A stretch of 64,000 bases of DNA from Sulfitobacter litoralis (GCF_900103185.1 NZ_FNJD01000014.1:29628-93627); one strand, 5' to 3'; positions 54,250 to 63,428 are shown, numbered from the stretch's first letter. Notes: generated by a model from the letters alone, not told the origin. Made by a program: numbers and translations.

Positions 54250-54708
54250 ATGAAACAGTTGCCCATATCCCTGCAAGGTGCCCGCAAGGGAGAGGTAAGA
54301 ACCCAGTTCGCGGCGCTGTGCTATCGCGTGCGTCAAGGCAAGGTGCAGGTGCTGCTGATTACCTCTCGGGGGGCAAAACGCTGGATCGTGCCAAAGGGCT
54401 GGCCGATGGATGCCAAGACCCCCGGTGCAGCCGCCGCACGCGAGGCGTGGGAAGAGGCAGGCGTCAGGGGGCGCGTCACGGGGGGCTGTCTGGGCGTCTA
54501 TGCATACCTCAAGGCGATGGACGACACTGCGCAGTTGCCTGTCCTCGCCATGCTCTACCCGATCGAGGTCAAGATATTGGCCGATAAATATCCCGAAGCG
54601 GGTCAGCGGCGACGCAAATGGATGTCGCGCAAGAAGGCTGCCAAACTGGTGTCCGAGCCCGAGCTGGCGCGGATGATCCGCGATTTTGATCCGCGCGGGC
54701 GAAGCTAA
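54250..54708 (+). CDS. Nudix hydrolase
   Basis: A 152 aa hydrolase of nucleoside-diphosphate-linked compounds. The Nudix helix reads REAWEEAGV at about 72-80, with KGWPMDAKTPGAAAA before it; the Glu usually found eight residues before the Arg is Lys, as in some diphosphoinositol-polyphosphate-type relatives. The substrate is not clear. It is followed 70 bp later by the DUF1178 gene. Confidence 0.86.
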   Translation: MKQLPISLQGARKGEVRTQFAALCYRVRQGKVQVLLITSRGAKRWIVPKGWPMDAKTPGAAAAREAWEEAGVRGRVTGGCLGVYAYLKAMDDTAQLPVLAMLYPIEVKILADKYPEAGQRRRKWMSRKKAAKLVSEPELARMIRDFDPRGRS

Positions 54709-54778
54709 GCCGCTTGACGGGGCCGGATCGCACCCCCATTTTAGATACCTTAACGACGAGAGGATGCCTGCGGGCGCG

Positions 54779-55237
54779 ATGATCAAGTTTTCGCTGAAGT
54801 GTGAACGCGACCACCAGTTCGAAAGCTGGTTCAAATCTGCCGCCGCCTTTGATGCGCTGGCGCAGGCGGGGCATTTGACATGTGCGATATGCGGGTCGCC
54901 CGAGGTTACCAAAGGCATGATGGCCCCGCGTGTCTCGACCGGCGACGCCCGCACAAACAGCCCTAAGGATGACACGAAGCCGGACACGGCGGTGCCCGTC
55001 CTCTCGAAACCGCAAAGTGAGCTGGAAAAGGCGTTGAAAGCCTTGCGCAAAAAAGTCGAATCTTCGTCGGAATATGTCGGCAACAATTTCGTTAAAGAAG
55101 CCCGCGCCATGCATCTTGGCGATGCGCCTGACCGGTCGATCTATGGCGAAGCCCGTCTGGACGAAGCTGTCGCCCTGATCGAAGAAGGTATCCCGCTGAC
55201 GCCACTGCCGTTCCGGGCCAAACGCTCCACCTCTTAG
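54779..55237 (+). CDS. DUF1178 family protein
   Basis: A 152 aa protein starting MIKFSLKCERDHQFESWF, the DUF1178 signature, with a second Cys pair CAICGS (near 36) that with Cys8 may form a zinc ribbon. The C-terminal half (about 90-145) is helical and contains VGNNFVKEARAMHLGD. No function is known. An in-frame ATG at 54764, right beside AGAGG, is an alternative start. Confidence 0.87.
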   Translation: MIKFSLKCERDHQFESWFKSAAAFDALAQAGHLTCAICGSPEVTKGMMAPRVSTGDARTNSPKDDTKPDTAVPVLSKPQSELEKALKALRKKVESSSEYVGNNFVKEARAMHLGDAPDRSIYGEARLDEAVALIEEGIPLTPLPFRAKRSTS

Positions 55238-55355
55238 GACCGGCTGAACAGGGGCGGGCCCCGTGTTGTATACCTGTGCACTCCCAGCGGCCTGCGGGCT
55301 TGCTAAGGGCGGCGCTTGCGCGTACACCGCGCCGGAGTTTTGCAACGGGGGACAT

Positions 55356-56594
55356 ATGCCTGTTCTGGTGATGAAGTTTGGTGGCACGTCGGTGGCCACT
55401 TTGGACCGTATCCGCCGCGCGGCCAAACGCGTGGGCGTCGAAGTGGCCAAGGGCTATGACGTGATTGTCATCGTTTCTGCCATGTCCGGAAAGACGAACG
55501 AGCTGGTCGGCTGGGTAAACGAGACCTCTCCGATGTATGATGCGCGTGAATATGACGCTGTCGTATCGTCCGGCGAGAACGTGACCGCAGGCCTGATGGC
55601 GTTGACATTGCAGGAAATGGACGTACCGGCGCGCAGCTGGCAGGGGTGGCAAGTGCCGGTCAAGACGACCTCGGCGCATTCGTCTGCGCGGATCGAAGAC
55701 ATTCCGCCCGCAAATATCATGACCAAATTCGGCGAGGGCATGCGCGTTGCGGTTGTCGCGGGCTTTCAGGGCGTTTCCCCCGAGGGCCGGATCACCACGC
55801 TGGGGCGTGGCGGATCAGACACCACCGCGGTCGCTTTTGCCGCTGCCTTTGATGCAGAGCGTTGCGACATCTATACGGATGTGGACGGGGTTTACACCAC
55901 CGACCCGCGGGTCAGTGCCAAGGCGCGTAAACTAGACAAGATCGCCTTTGAAGAGATGCTGGAACTGGCGTCGCTGGGGGCTAAGGTCCTGCAAACCCGG
56001 TCGGTTGAACTGGCGATGCGTTACAAGGTCAAGCTGCGTGTATTAAGCAGTTTTGAAGAACAATCAGACGAGGCTGGAACGCTGGTCTGCGCCGAGGAGG
56101 AAATTATGGAAAGCAATGTAGTATCCGGTATCGCGTTTTCGCGTGACGAAGCAAAGATGACGCTGGTTTCGGTGGCGGATCGCCCCGGCATTGCCGCCGC
56201 GATCTTTACCGCGCTGAGCGAAGGTGGCGTGAACGTCGACATGATCGTTCAGAACATCTCGGAAGAGGGGCGCACCGATATGACGTGGTCTTGCCCTGTC
56301 GATCAGATTAAACGCGCCGAGGCAGCGATTGATGCCGCGAAAAAATCGGGCGAGCTGAATTTTGACGATCTGATCGCAGACACGGATGTGGCCAAAGTGT
56401 CGGTCGTGGGCATCGGCATGCGCAGCCATACCGGCGTCGCGGCCAAGATGTTCCAAGTGCTGTCGAACGAGGGCGTGAACATCAAGGTCATCACAACTTC
56501 CGAGATCAAAATCTCTGTGCTGATCGACCGCAAATACATGGAGCTGGCCGTTCAGGCGCTGCATGACGCGTTCGAGCTCGACAAAGCTGCTTAA
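55356..56594 (+). CDS. lysC: Aspartate kinase
   Basis: First step of lysine, threonine and methionine synthesis. In 412 aa the kinase domain (about 1-245) begins VMKFGGTSVA, and two ACT domains (about 265-410) bind the feedback amino acid. The start at 55356 (MPVLVMKFGG) is the family start. Inside the gene, at 56106, an ATG preceded by GAGGAGG could start a separate regulatory beta subunit. It is followed by ptsP, a common order in alphaproteobacteria. Confidence 0.95.
   Translation: MPVLVMKFGGTSVATLDRIRRAAKRVGVEVAKGYDVIVIVSAMSGKTNELVGWVNETSPMYDAREYDAVVSSGENVTAGLMALTLQEMDVPARSWQGWQVPVKTTSAHSSARIEDIPPANIMTKFGEGMRVAVVAGFQGVSPEGRITTLGRGGSDTTAVAFAAAFDAERCDIYTDVDGVYTTDPRVSAKARKLDKIAFEEMLELASLGAKVLQTRSVELAMRYKVKLRVLSSFEEQSDEAGTLVCAEEEIMESNVVSGIAFSRDEAKMTLVSVADRPGIAAAIFTALSEGGVNVDMIVQNISEEGRTDMTWSCPVDQIKRAEAAIDAAKKSGELNFDDLIADTDVAKVSVVGIGMRSHTGVAAKMFQVLSNEGVNIKVITTSEIKISVLIDRKYMELAVQALHDAFELDKAA
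56090..56108 (+). promoter_or_regulatory. Internal ribosome site and start codon in lysC
   Basis: GAGGAGG at about 56094-56100 lies five bases before an in-frame ATG (56106-56108) at codon 251. Translation from here would give 162 residues holding both ACT domains, the form of the beta subunit of alpha2-beta2 aspartate kinases of Bacillus and Corynebacterium. Confidence 0.6.
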
Positions 56595-56623
56595 ATCGCA
56601 GGCGTATCGCCCATGTGGATCGC

Positions 56624-56652
56624 TGCGTTTTCCCGCCTCGGGGGAAAACGCA
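56624..56652 (+). terminator. Hairpin after lysC
   Basis: TGCGTTTTCCC (56624-56634) and GGGAAAACGCA (56642-56652) form a perfect 11-bp stem. No T run follows, so it may be a pause or weak terminator before ptsP. Confidence 0.6.
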
Positions 56653-56755
56653 TCTTCCTGCCCCAAAAAGCAGATGATAGATGTCAATGATAACAGGCGT
56701 TTCATTTTCGACGCGCCTGTGATCTAAGCTGGCATCGCCGGGGGGAATTGATCGC

Positions 56756-59017
56756 ATGGCTGATGGGATAGAGACAGAAAGCCGCAAGCTGCTGGGGCGT
56801 CTGCGCGATGCCATGGCCAGTGATGACGCAGGGCAGGCGCGGCTGGATAAGATCACGCATCTGATTGCGTCTTCGATGGGCTGCGAAGTCTGCTCTATCT
56901 ACCTTTTTCGCGACGAAGACACGCTGGAGCTTTGTGCGACCGAAGGGCTGAAAGCCGACGCGGTTCACGAAACGCGCATGAAGATGGGCGAAGGGCTGGT
57001 CGGTCGCGTTGCTAAGCGCAAACGTATTATAAACACGCCAAATGCCCCGCAGGCCCCCGGTTTCCGCTTTATGCCGGAAACGGGCGAAGAGCTGTATTCA
57101 AGCTTTCTGGGTATACCGGTGCAGCGCTTGGGTGAAATGCTGGGCGTTCTGGTTGTCCAATCCAAAGCTGCCCGGGAATTTTCAGCCGACGAAGTTTACG
57201 CGCTGGAAGTGGTCGCCATGGTGCTGGCCGAGATGACCGAACTGGGGGCCTTTGTCGGTGAAGGAGCCGCGATGTCGGCGCGCCACAGTCAGCCGGTCCT
57301 GCTGCGCGGCACCGTTGCCCAAGAAGGCGTCGCCGAAGGCCACGTCTGGTTGCACGAACCGCGCGTCGTTGTGTCAAAGCTGGTAGCGGACGATCCCGTG
57401 GTCGAAACCGCCCGCCTGAACGAAGCCGTTGACGATCTGCGCGTCAGCGTAGACCAGATGATGGCGATGGCGGGGGGCGACAAGGACCAGCAGCAAGTGC
57501 TTGAAGCCTACCGGATGTTCGCCAACTCCAAAGGCTGGTTGCGTCGGATGGAGGAAGACATCGGCCGCGGTCTGTCCGCCGAGGCGGCTGTCGAAAAAGA
57601 ACAATCCTTGGCGCGTGCCCGTATGGGGCAGGCCGCTGACGCCTACCTGCGCGAACGGCTGTCCGATCTGGATGACCTGAGCAACCGTTTGCTGCGTATT
57701 CTGACCGGGCAGGGCTCAAACACCGGGGCAGAGATGCCCGCCGACCCAATTTTGGTTGCGCGTAATATCGGGCCGGCGGAACTGCTGGAATATGGCCGCT
57801 CTCTGCGCGGTATCGTGTTGGAAGGTGGATCGGTCGGTAGCCATGCCGCGATTGTCGCGCGGGCGCTGGCGATTCCGCTGATTGTTCACGCCGCGCGCGT
57901 GACCAATGACGCGCTAAACGGTGATCGGATCATGGTCGACGGTGAACAAGGTGTGGTGCACCTGCGCCCCGATGAAACCGTCGCCTCTGCATTTCGTGAC
58001 AAGATCGCGATGCAGGCCGAGGCGCAGGAACGATATGCCTCGATCCGCGACAAAGCAGCGATCACCAAATGCGGCACCACGGTCGGTCTGCATATGAATG
58101 CGGGGCTGATGGCTGACCTGCCCTCGCTAGAGGGGTCGGGGGCCGAAGGTGTGGGGTTGTTCCGCACCGAGCTGCAGTTTCTTGTACGCAGCCAGATGCC
58201 CAAACGGTCCGAGCTGTCAGCGTTGTACAGCCGTGTGCTGGATGCCGCGACTGGCAAGCGGGTGGTTTTCCGGACGCTGGACATCGGGTCGGACAAAGTG
58301 CTGCCCTATATGAAGCCCAATGACGAACCGAACCCCGCGTTGGGGTGGCGTGCGATCCGCGTGGGACTAGACAAACCGGGTATGATGCGGATGCAGTTGC
58401 AAGCGTTGATCCGGGCCGCAAACGGACGCCCGCTGTCGGTGATGTTCCCCTTTGTCGCACAGTTCGAAGAATACCGCGCTGCCCGTGCCGAGATGGACAA
58501 GACGCTTGCCCGCGAGGCCCGATTGGGTCACGTGCTGCCGTCGCAGATCGAAGTGGGCGCGATGCTGGAGACCCCGTCGCTTGCCTTTGCCCCAAAGAAG
58601 TTTTTCGAAGAAGTTGAATTTCTGTCGATCGGTGGCAACGATCTCAAGCAGTTCTTTTTCGCAGCCGATCGCGAGAATGAACTCGTGCGCCGCCGTTATG
58701 ACACATTGAACGTCAGTTTCCTGACCTTTCTTGAAAACATCGTTGGCCGCTGCCGTGAAACCGGAACACCGTTGTCGTTTTGTGGCGAGGATGCGGGCCG
58801 CCCCGTTGAGGCACTGTGTTTTGCCGCGATCGGGATCACCACTCTTTCCATGCGTCCTGCTTCTATTGGGCCGGTCAAAAGCATGCTGTTGCGGTCTGAT
58901 CTGAACGAAATTCGCGAGGTCATCTATGCCGCGCGGGATCGTGGGGACCAGTCGGTTCGCCCCGCGGTGATGGAATATCTGCGCAGCCAAACCCACGAAG
59001 TGCGCCGCCTGCCGTAA
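56756..59017 (+). CDS. ptsP: PTS-Ntr enzyme I (phosphoenolpyruvate-protein phosphotransferase)
   Basis: Passes phosphate from PEP to the HPr-like protein NPr in the nitrogen-related PTS. In 753 aa a GAF domain (about 18-160) precedes the HPr-binding domain (about 185-330), the phosphohistidine His363 in GGSVGSHAAIVARAL, and the PEP barrel (about 430-740) with GLFRTELQFL and LSFCGEDAGRPVE. The GAF domain separates PtsP from sugar-PTS enzyme I. It follows lysC by 161 bp. Confidence 0.95.
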   Translation: MADGIETESRKLLGRLRDAMASDDAGQARLDKITHLIASSMGCEVCSIYLFRDEDTLELCATEGLKADAVHETRMKMGEGLVGRVAKRKRIINTPNAPQAPGFRFMPETGEELYSSFLGIPVQRLGEMLGVLVVQSKAAREFSADEVYALEVVAMVLAEMTELGAFVGEGAAMSARHSQPVLLRGTVAQEGVAEGHVWLHEPRVVVSKLVADDPVVETARLNEAVDDLRVSVDQMMAMAGGDKDQQQVLEAYRMFANSKGWLRRMEEDIGRGLSAEAAVEKEQSLARARMGQAADAYLRERLSDLDDLSNRLLRILTGQGSNTGAEMPADPILVARNIGPAELLEYGRSLRGIVLEGGSVGSHAAIVARALAIPLIVHAARVTNDALNGDRIMVDGEQGVVHLRPDETVASAFRDKIAMQAEAQERYASIRDKAAITKCGTTVGLHMNAGLMADLPSLEGSGAEGVGLFRTELQFLVRSQMPKRSELSALYSRVLDAATGKRVVFRTLDIGSDKVLPYMKPNDEPNPALGWRAIRVGLDKPGMMRMQLQALIRAANGRPLSVMFPFVAQFEEYRAARAEMDKTLAREARLGHVLPSQIEVGAMLETPSLAFAPKKFFEEVEFLSIGGNDLKQFFFAADRENELVRRRYDTLNVSFLTFLENIVGRCRETGTPLSFCGEDAGRPVEALCFAAIGITTLSMRPASIGPVKSMLLRSDLNEIREVIYAARDRGDQSVRPAVMEYLRSQTHEVRRLP

Positions 59018-59278
59018 CGATGTGTGCCGGTACCGTTCGAAACAGCATCAAGACCGGATTTAGCCACTCGACTGCAAGGGGAGGGCGTTCACAAAATCCA
59101 GACTTGGGGGGGCATTTTTTTGCGAGCGAAGCGACCGGCGCTGCATCACCGCCCAGTTTCGCAGAGCGAAAAAAGAAACCGAAATAGTGGCTATGCGCGT
59201 GCGGCTTTATTCCCTTTAATGCCCTCAAATCGCAGCGCGGAGGAATGCTGCGGGCAGCTATGGGAGAAGCGCGGGCAT
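59018..59278. other. Intergenic region before the iron alcohol dehydrogenase gene
   Basis: 261 bp with two AT-poor parts and one C/G-poor tract (a run of seven T at about 59115 and GCGAAAAAAGAAA at 59165). An open frame reaches through most of it into the dehydrogenase but has no family similarity. I see no promoter clear enough to name. Confidence 0.4.
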
Positions 59279-60439
59279 ATGAACCCTTTTGTATTCAACA
59301 CCACCAAATCCGTCGTATTCGAAAACGGCGCCGCTGTGCGTATCGCAGAGCTGGCAGGCAGTCTGTTGGGCGAGGCCTGCCTGCTCATCACGGACCCCGG
59401 TTTGCGCCAGCTTGGTCTATGTGATCCTTGTATCGACGCGCTGGAAAAGGCGGGTCATCAGGTTACCATCTTTGATGAGGTAGAGGCGGACCCCTCGCGC
59501 GAGACACTGATGCGCGCAGTCGAGGCAGGGCGGTCCGCAGGGGCCACGGGTGTCATTGGCTTTGGCGGCGGATCATCGCAAGACGTGGCCAAGCTGGTGG
59601 CGCTTCTGCTTGGCTCTGACGAGGACCTGGATGCGGCGTGGGGGGTAGGGCAGGCGAAAGGGCCGCGCTTGCCGCTGGTGCTGATCCCCACGACCGCTGG
59701 TACCGGATCCGAGGTCACGCCCGTGTCGATCATCACCGTCGGCGCAGAGGAAAAGCGCGGCGTGTCGTCTCCTGTGATCCTGCCTGACATGGCCATTCTG
59801 GACGCGTCCCTGACGGTTGGACTGCCTGCGCCGATTACGGCGGCAACGGGGGTCGATGCGATGGTCCACGCGATCGAATCCTACGCGTCGGTCAATGCGA
59901 ACAACAACCCCGTGTCCAAGCTGCTCGCCCGCGAAGCTTTGCGCTTGCTTGGGGCCAATATCGAAGCCGTGGTGGCTGACGGCAGCAATGTCGACGCCCG
60001 CGGTGCAATGTTGTTGGGATCCATGTTGGCGGGTCAGGCTTTCGCTAATTCTCCTGTCGCGGCGGTGCATGCGCTGGCCTATCCCATCGGCGGCACCTTT
60101 CACATCCCGCACGGGCTTTCCAACGCGCTGGTGCTGCCTCATGTACTTCGGTTCAACGCGCCAAATGCCGGCAGTGTCTACGCCGAGATCGCTGCAGATG
60201 CCTTCCCTGCACTGGCAGATGTCGAGGGCAGTCAGGCCCGTACGGCAGCCTTTATCGATGCGGTCTCGGACCTGTCCGCCAGGCTCGGGCTTCCCCAGCG
60301 TCTGCGCGACGTGAATATTCCACAAAGTGCAATCCCCAAGATGGCCGAAGATGCGATGGTGCAGGCGCGTTTGCTGGTCAACAATCCGCGCGATGTCACG
60401 CAGGCCGACGCCCAAGCGATCTATGAGGCGGCTTGGTAA
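59279..60439 (+). CDS. Iron-containing alcohol dehydrogenase
   Basis: A 386 aa group III dehydrogenase. The NAD-binding half has GFGGGSSQDVAK (about 97-108) and IPTTAGTGSEVTP (about 136-148); metal ligands lie in ATGVDAMVHAIESY (near 193-206), VHALAYPIGGTFHIPHG (near 262-278) and later His residues. Substrate unknown: relatives use methanol, 1,3-propanediol, lactaldehyde or maleylacetate. It is followed by a hotdog thioesterase with a 1-bp overlap (TAATG). Confidence 0.92.
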   Translation: MNPFVFNTTKSVVFENGAAVRIAELAGSLLGEACLLITDPGLRQLGLCDPCIDALEKAGHQVTIFDEVEADPSRETLMRAVEAGRSAGATGVIGFGGGSSQDVAKLVALLLGSDEDLDAAWGVGQAKGPRLPLVLIPTTAGTGSEVTPVSIITVGAEEKRGVSSPVILPDMAILDASLTVGLPAPITAATGVDAMVHAIESYASVNANNNPVSKLLAREALRLLGANIEAVVADGSNVDARGAMLLGSMLAGQAFANSPVAAVHALAYPIGGTFHIPHGLSNALVLPHVLRFNAPNAGSVYAEIAADAFPALADVEGSQARTAAFIDAVSDLSARLGLPQRLRDVNIPQSAIPKMAEDAMVQARLLVNNPRDVTQADAQAIYEAAW

Positions 60440-60882
60440 TGGCCGCTCGCGTACCTGCTGCCACGCGGGCTGATTATGCCGATTTCTATCCGTTGCAGAC
60501 CCGCTGGAACGACAATGACGCCTATGGGCATATGAATAATGTCGTCCATTACGCGCTGTTTGATACGGCCGTGAATGGGTGGTTGATCGAACGCGGATTG
60601 TTGGATCCGCAGACCAGCCCGGTGTTCGGGCTCGTGGTTGAAACCGGCTGTCGGTATTTTGGGGAAATGAAATTTCCTGACCGTGTGACCGCAGGTTTAC
60701 GGGTGGCGCAACTTGGCAAAAGCTCTGTGCGGATGGAACTAGGCCTGTTCAAGAATGACGACGACACGGCCTCTGCCGAAGGGTTCTTTGTGCATGTCTA
60801 CGTGGGGCGCGAAGACCATCGTCCGAGTGAAATTCCCGCGCTGACCCGTCGCGCCCTAGAGGGGCTGCAAACCACCTCTTGA
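60439..60882 (+). CDS. Acyl-CoA thioesterase (4HBT hotdog family)
   Basis: A 147 aa hotdog protein of the 4-hydroxybenzoyl-CoA thioesterase/YbgC group. The motif TRWNDNDAYGHMNNVVHYALFD (in parts: TRWNDNDAYGHMNN, about 22-35, and VVHYALFD) contains the Asp and the His used in catalysis in that group. It starts on the last base of the dehydrogenase stop codon, so alcohol or aldehyde oxidation and CoA release may be linked. Substrate unknown. Confidence 0.88.
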   Translation: MAARVPAATRADYADFYPLQTRWNDNDAYGHMNNVVHYALFDTAVNGWLIERGLLDPQTSPVFGLVVETGCRYFGEMKFPDRVTAGLRVAQLGKSSVRMELGLFKNDDDTASAEGFFVHVYVGREDHRPSEIPALTRRALEGLQTTS

Positions 60883-61039
60883 GCGTGGCGTAATCCCGCG
60901 CGTTCAGGCTTGGCGGTTGCAAATGCTTGGTGTCCACATGTTATACATCACCGAATCACAGCGTCTTTCTGCATCGCGGCATTTCGTGCCGCGTGCGATG
61001 ACGCATTGAAACTTAACACTAAACTGGAGAAATCTCCTC

Positions 61040-62200
61040 GTGTCCAAGAAGAAACGTATCGTCGTTAAAATCGGATCCAGCCTACTGGCCAATGAAGAAA
61101 AGCTGACATTGCGCTATGCTTTCATGAACGGACTTATGGCGGATTTGGGGGACCTTCAGGACCAGGGCTACGAGATCATCCTGACCTCTTCGGGGTCGGT
61201 CGCGCTTGGCCTGAACATGATCGGCAAACGCCCTGAGGAAGCCGGTATTCTGGACAAGCAAGCCGCTGCCGCCTGTGGCCAGCCGCTGCTGATGAATGCC
61301 TATCGTCAGGTTGCGAACGAATATAACTTTGACGTGGCACAGATGCTGGTGACCGTCGAAGATATGGAGGAACGCCGTCGCTTTTTGAACATCAAGAACA
61401 CCATGCTGCGGCTGTTTGAAAACCAGATCCTTCCCATCATCAACGAAAACGACTCTATCGCCACGCGCGATCTGAAAGTCGGGGACAATGACCGTCTCTC
61501 GGCCAAGGTCGCCCAGATGGTCGAAGCGGATCACCTGATCATTCTGACCAGCGTCGAAGGCCTGTATGACCGCGATCCGTCGGAACCCGGCGCGCAGTTC
61601 ATCGAAGAAATCGAGGACGTGTCCGAGCACCTCGAATCCACCAAGAGCATTAGCGAATTGGGCAGCGGCGGCATGCTAACCAAGATGCTGGCAGCCAATA
61701 TGGCCCAAAACGCCGGGGTCGAGACGATCATCGCCGACGGCATCATCGAACGCCCGATTTCCTCGGTACTGAACAACGAACGCCGCCACACCCGTTGTCT
61801 GGCCTCGGGGAGGGGGGCTTCGCCTTTGATGATCTGGCTCAGCAACCGTTTGCAGGTCGCCGGTACACTTGTTGTTTCTGACGAAGCTGTCCGTGCGATC
61901 ACGGCCAAGGAGCGCGGCTTGCAACGTGATGACCTCGTGTCGATCCAAGGCGAGTTTTCGAAAGGTGACGTGCTGCACGTCTATGACGAGCAGGGCAACG
62001 AGTTTGCACGCGGTCTGACCAACTTCTCTTCCGAAGAGACCATCCTGATGGCGCGGAACCCCGAAATGGAGATCGAGGACGTCATCGGCTACAAGACCAA
62101 AAGCGCGGTTGTCGGGGTGGAAAACATCCTGATCCTTGAGGATCACCACCTGCAACTCGACGCGCCGGAAGAAGGCGATAAGCCGGTCATCTCGGTTTAA
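61040..62200 (+). CDS. proB: Glutamate 5-kinase
   Basis: First step of proline synthesis. In 386 aa the amino-acid kinase domain (about 1-260) holds VVKIGSSLL (8-16), TSSGSVALG (49-57) and NENDSIA (near 136); a PUA domain forms the C-terminus (about 285-365). The start is GTG at 61040 with TGGAGA 9 bases upstream. In relatives proB is often beside obgE and proA; here neither is present, so this may be a separately placed or second copy. Confidence 0.92.
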   Translation: MSKKKRIVVKIGSSLLANEEKLTLRYAFMNGLMADLGDLQDQGYEIILTSSGSVALGLNMIGKRPEEAGILDKQAAAACGQPLLMNAYRQVANEYNFDVAQMLVTVEDMEERRRFLNIKNTMLRLFENQILPIINENDSIATRDLKVGDNDRLSAKVAQMVEADHLIILTSVEGLYDRDPSEPGAQFIEEIEDVSEHLESTKSISELGSGGMLTKMLAANMAQNAGVETIIADGIIERPISSVLNNERRHTRCLASGRGASPLMIWLSNRLQVAGTLVVSDEAVRAITAKERGLQRDDLVSIQGEFSKGDVLHVYDEQGNEFARGLTNFSSEETILMARNPEMEIEDVIGYKTKSAVVGVENILILEDHHLQLDAPEEGDKPVISV

Positions 62201-62211
62201 CTGACCCTTGG

Positions 62212-62240
62212 ACGGCGGGAGATATTTTTCCCGCCGTTTT
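62212..62240 (+). terminator. Rho-independent terminator after proB
   Basis: ACGGCGGG (62212-62219) and CCCGCCGT (62230-62237) form an 8-bp stem followed by TTTT. Confidence 0.85.
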
Positions 62241-62338
62241 GCTCTAAACTGGGCTAGACATTTCCCACAAAAATCGGGATAAGCGCCAAACGCATTGGGG
62301 CTCACGGCCCGAATGATTGCCGCCGCCAAGGCGGCCGA

Positions 62339-62412
62339 GGCGAGTTGGCGGAGTGGTTACGCAGCGGATTGCAAATCCGTGTACAGGAGTTCGATTCTCC
62401 TACTCGCCTCCA
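62339..62412 (+). tRNA. tRNA-Cys(GCA)
   Basis: The acceptor stem GGCGAGT pairs with ACTCGCC; the anticodon stem GCGGA/TCCGT encloses TTGCAAA, so the anticodon is GCA. The discriminator base is T (U73), the mark of tRNA-Cys, and CCA is encoded (62410-62412). The T-arm reads AGGAG-TTCGATT-CTCCT. The integrase gene begins 75 bp further on the other strand, so the 3' part is probably an attachment site. Confidence 0.96.
62384..62412. other. Probable attachment site in the 3' part of tRNA-Cys
   Basis: Tyrosine integrases commonly recombine at the T-arm and CCA end of a tRNA. The integrase remnant reads toward this end with only 74 bp between, so the tRNA 3' end is probably one edge of the island. 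The other copy of the repeated core must lie outside the window. Confidence 0.6.
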
Positions 62413-62458
62413 TTTATTTTCAATGGCTTGTGTGTCTTTGGTCATTGCGAGGGGTGCT

Positions 62459-62480
62459 CCGTTTACAGGTGCGTTTACAG
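62459..62480. repeat. Two direct repeats near attachment site, possible integrase arm sites
   Basis: CGTTTACAG occurs at 62460-62468 and at 62472-62480, 12 bp apart, between the tRNA 3' end and the integrase stop. Integrase arm-binding sites are often short direct repeats in this position. Assignment is inference. Confidence 0.45.
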
Positions 62481-62486
62481 TTTTGT

Positions 62487-63428
62487 TCATGAATTGCCCC
62501 CTTTTGCCTTTGCTAGCTTGATCAAAACGGCGTCGGTTTCGTCAGGCGAAACTCGGGCGTAGTTCTCGATTACATTTGCCGCGTAGCGCACCGACCAGCC
62601 CATGTGGTTAGCGATTTCCGCAAGAGATAGATCCGAGTTCAAGAGCCGCGTTGCAGCTGTCCCGCGCGCATCGTAGAGGCGCAGGTCATCGGAAAGCTTG
62701 GCTTTGTCGCGCCACTGACGGACACCCTCAGACGCGCGGTGTGGGGTCAGGGCGTTGCCATTGGCATTCGTGAGTATCAACAATTGGCCAGACGGCGTCG
62801 TGTCGATCACCTTGGCCATTGTGGGTGTAATTGGAATGTGGGCCAGCCGCTTACGCTTGTTGGTCCTGACGCGTAGGCGACGGCCAAGCGGGGTCAGTTC
62901 AACATGGGCTGACGTCAGCTTGATCAGATCCGCAGGGCGTAGGCCAGTTTCACATGCTGCACAGAGAATGCGACGAGCCCATTCAGGCGCAATCGCATCA
63001 AAGGCCTCACGATCACCTTGCGTCCAGACAATTTCAGAGCGATCGACATCATAGAGCCGGTGCAGCTTGTGGCAGTGGTGTTCGGAAAGTTTGCCTTCTG
63101 ATACTGCCCAATTGAGCATACGGACGGCATGAACGCCTGACATATCATGCTGTTTTGGAGAGTGCTTCCAAAGAGCGCGCCACGCGTTCATTTCGCCACG
63201 TGACCCGCGTTCTTCAAAGATGACCGCAGGCGCATCCTTGAAATGATCAGCAAACCGAAGCGCCCATTTTCGAATGTCAGCCTGCGACCGATCACCCTTC
63301 GGCATCGAGGTGCTGGATAGGAATTTGTCAACCATGTGGGGGGTCATATAGTCGGCAGATTGCGGACGTGCAGTCGCTTCTGTGAATGCATGAAAGAATG
63401 CGCGTTCTGTCGGATACTGTGTTGATTG
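62487..63428 (-). pseudogene. Tyrosine recombinase/integrase, 5' end cut by an IS21-family element
   Basis: About 314 codons of a phage/island integrase. The open frame continues upstream of the ATG at 63347 (codons for TERAFFHAFTEATARPQSADY) to the IS end, where a stop arises, so the true start has been lost. A SAM-like core-binding region is followed by the catalytic domain: Arg in ETGLRPADL, then LYDARGTAATR, where the usual His is Tyr, HMGW, and the Tyr nucleophile in ENYARV. A shorter protein from the ATG at 63347 is possible (286 aa) but would lack the N-terminal arm-binding domain. Confidence 0.75.

Noticed and set aside
59024..59278. 85-residue N-terminal extension of the iron alcohol dehydrogenase
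   Set aside because: The family starts at about the ATG at 59279 and the extra residues have no signal peptide or domain.
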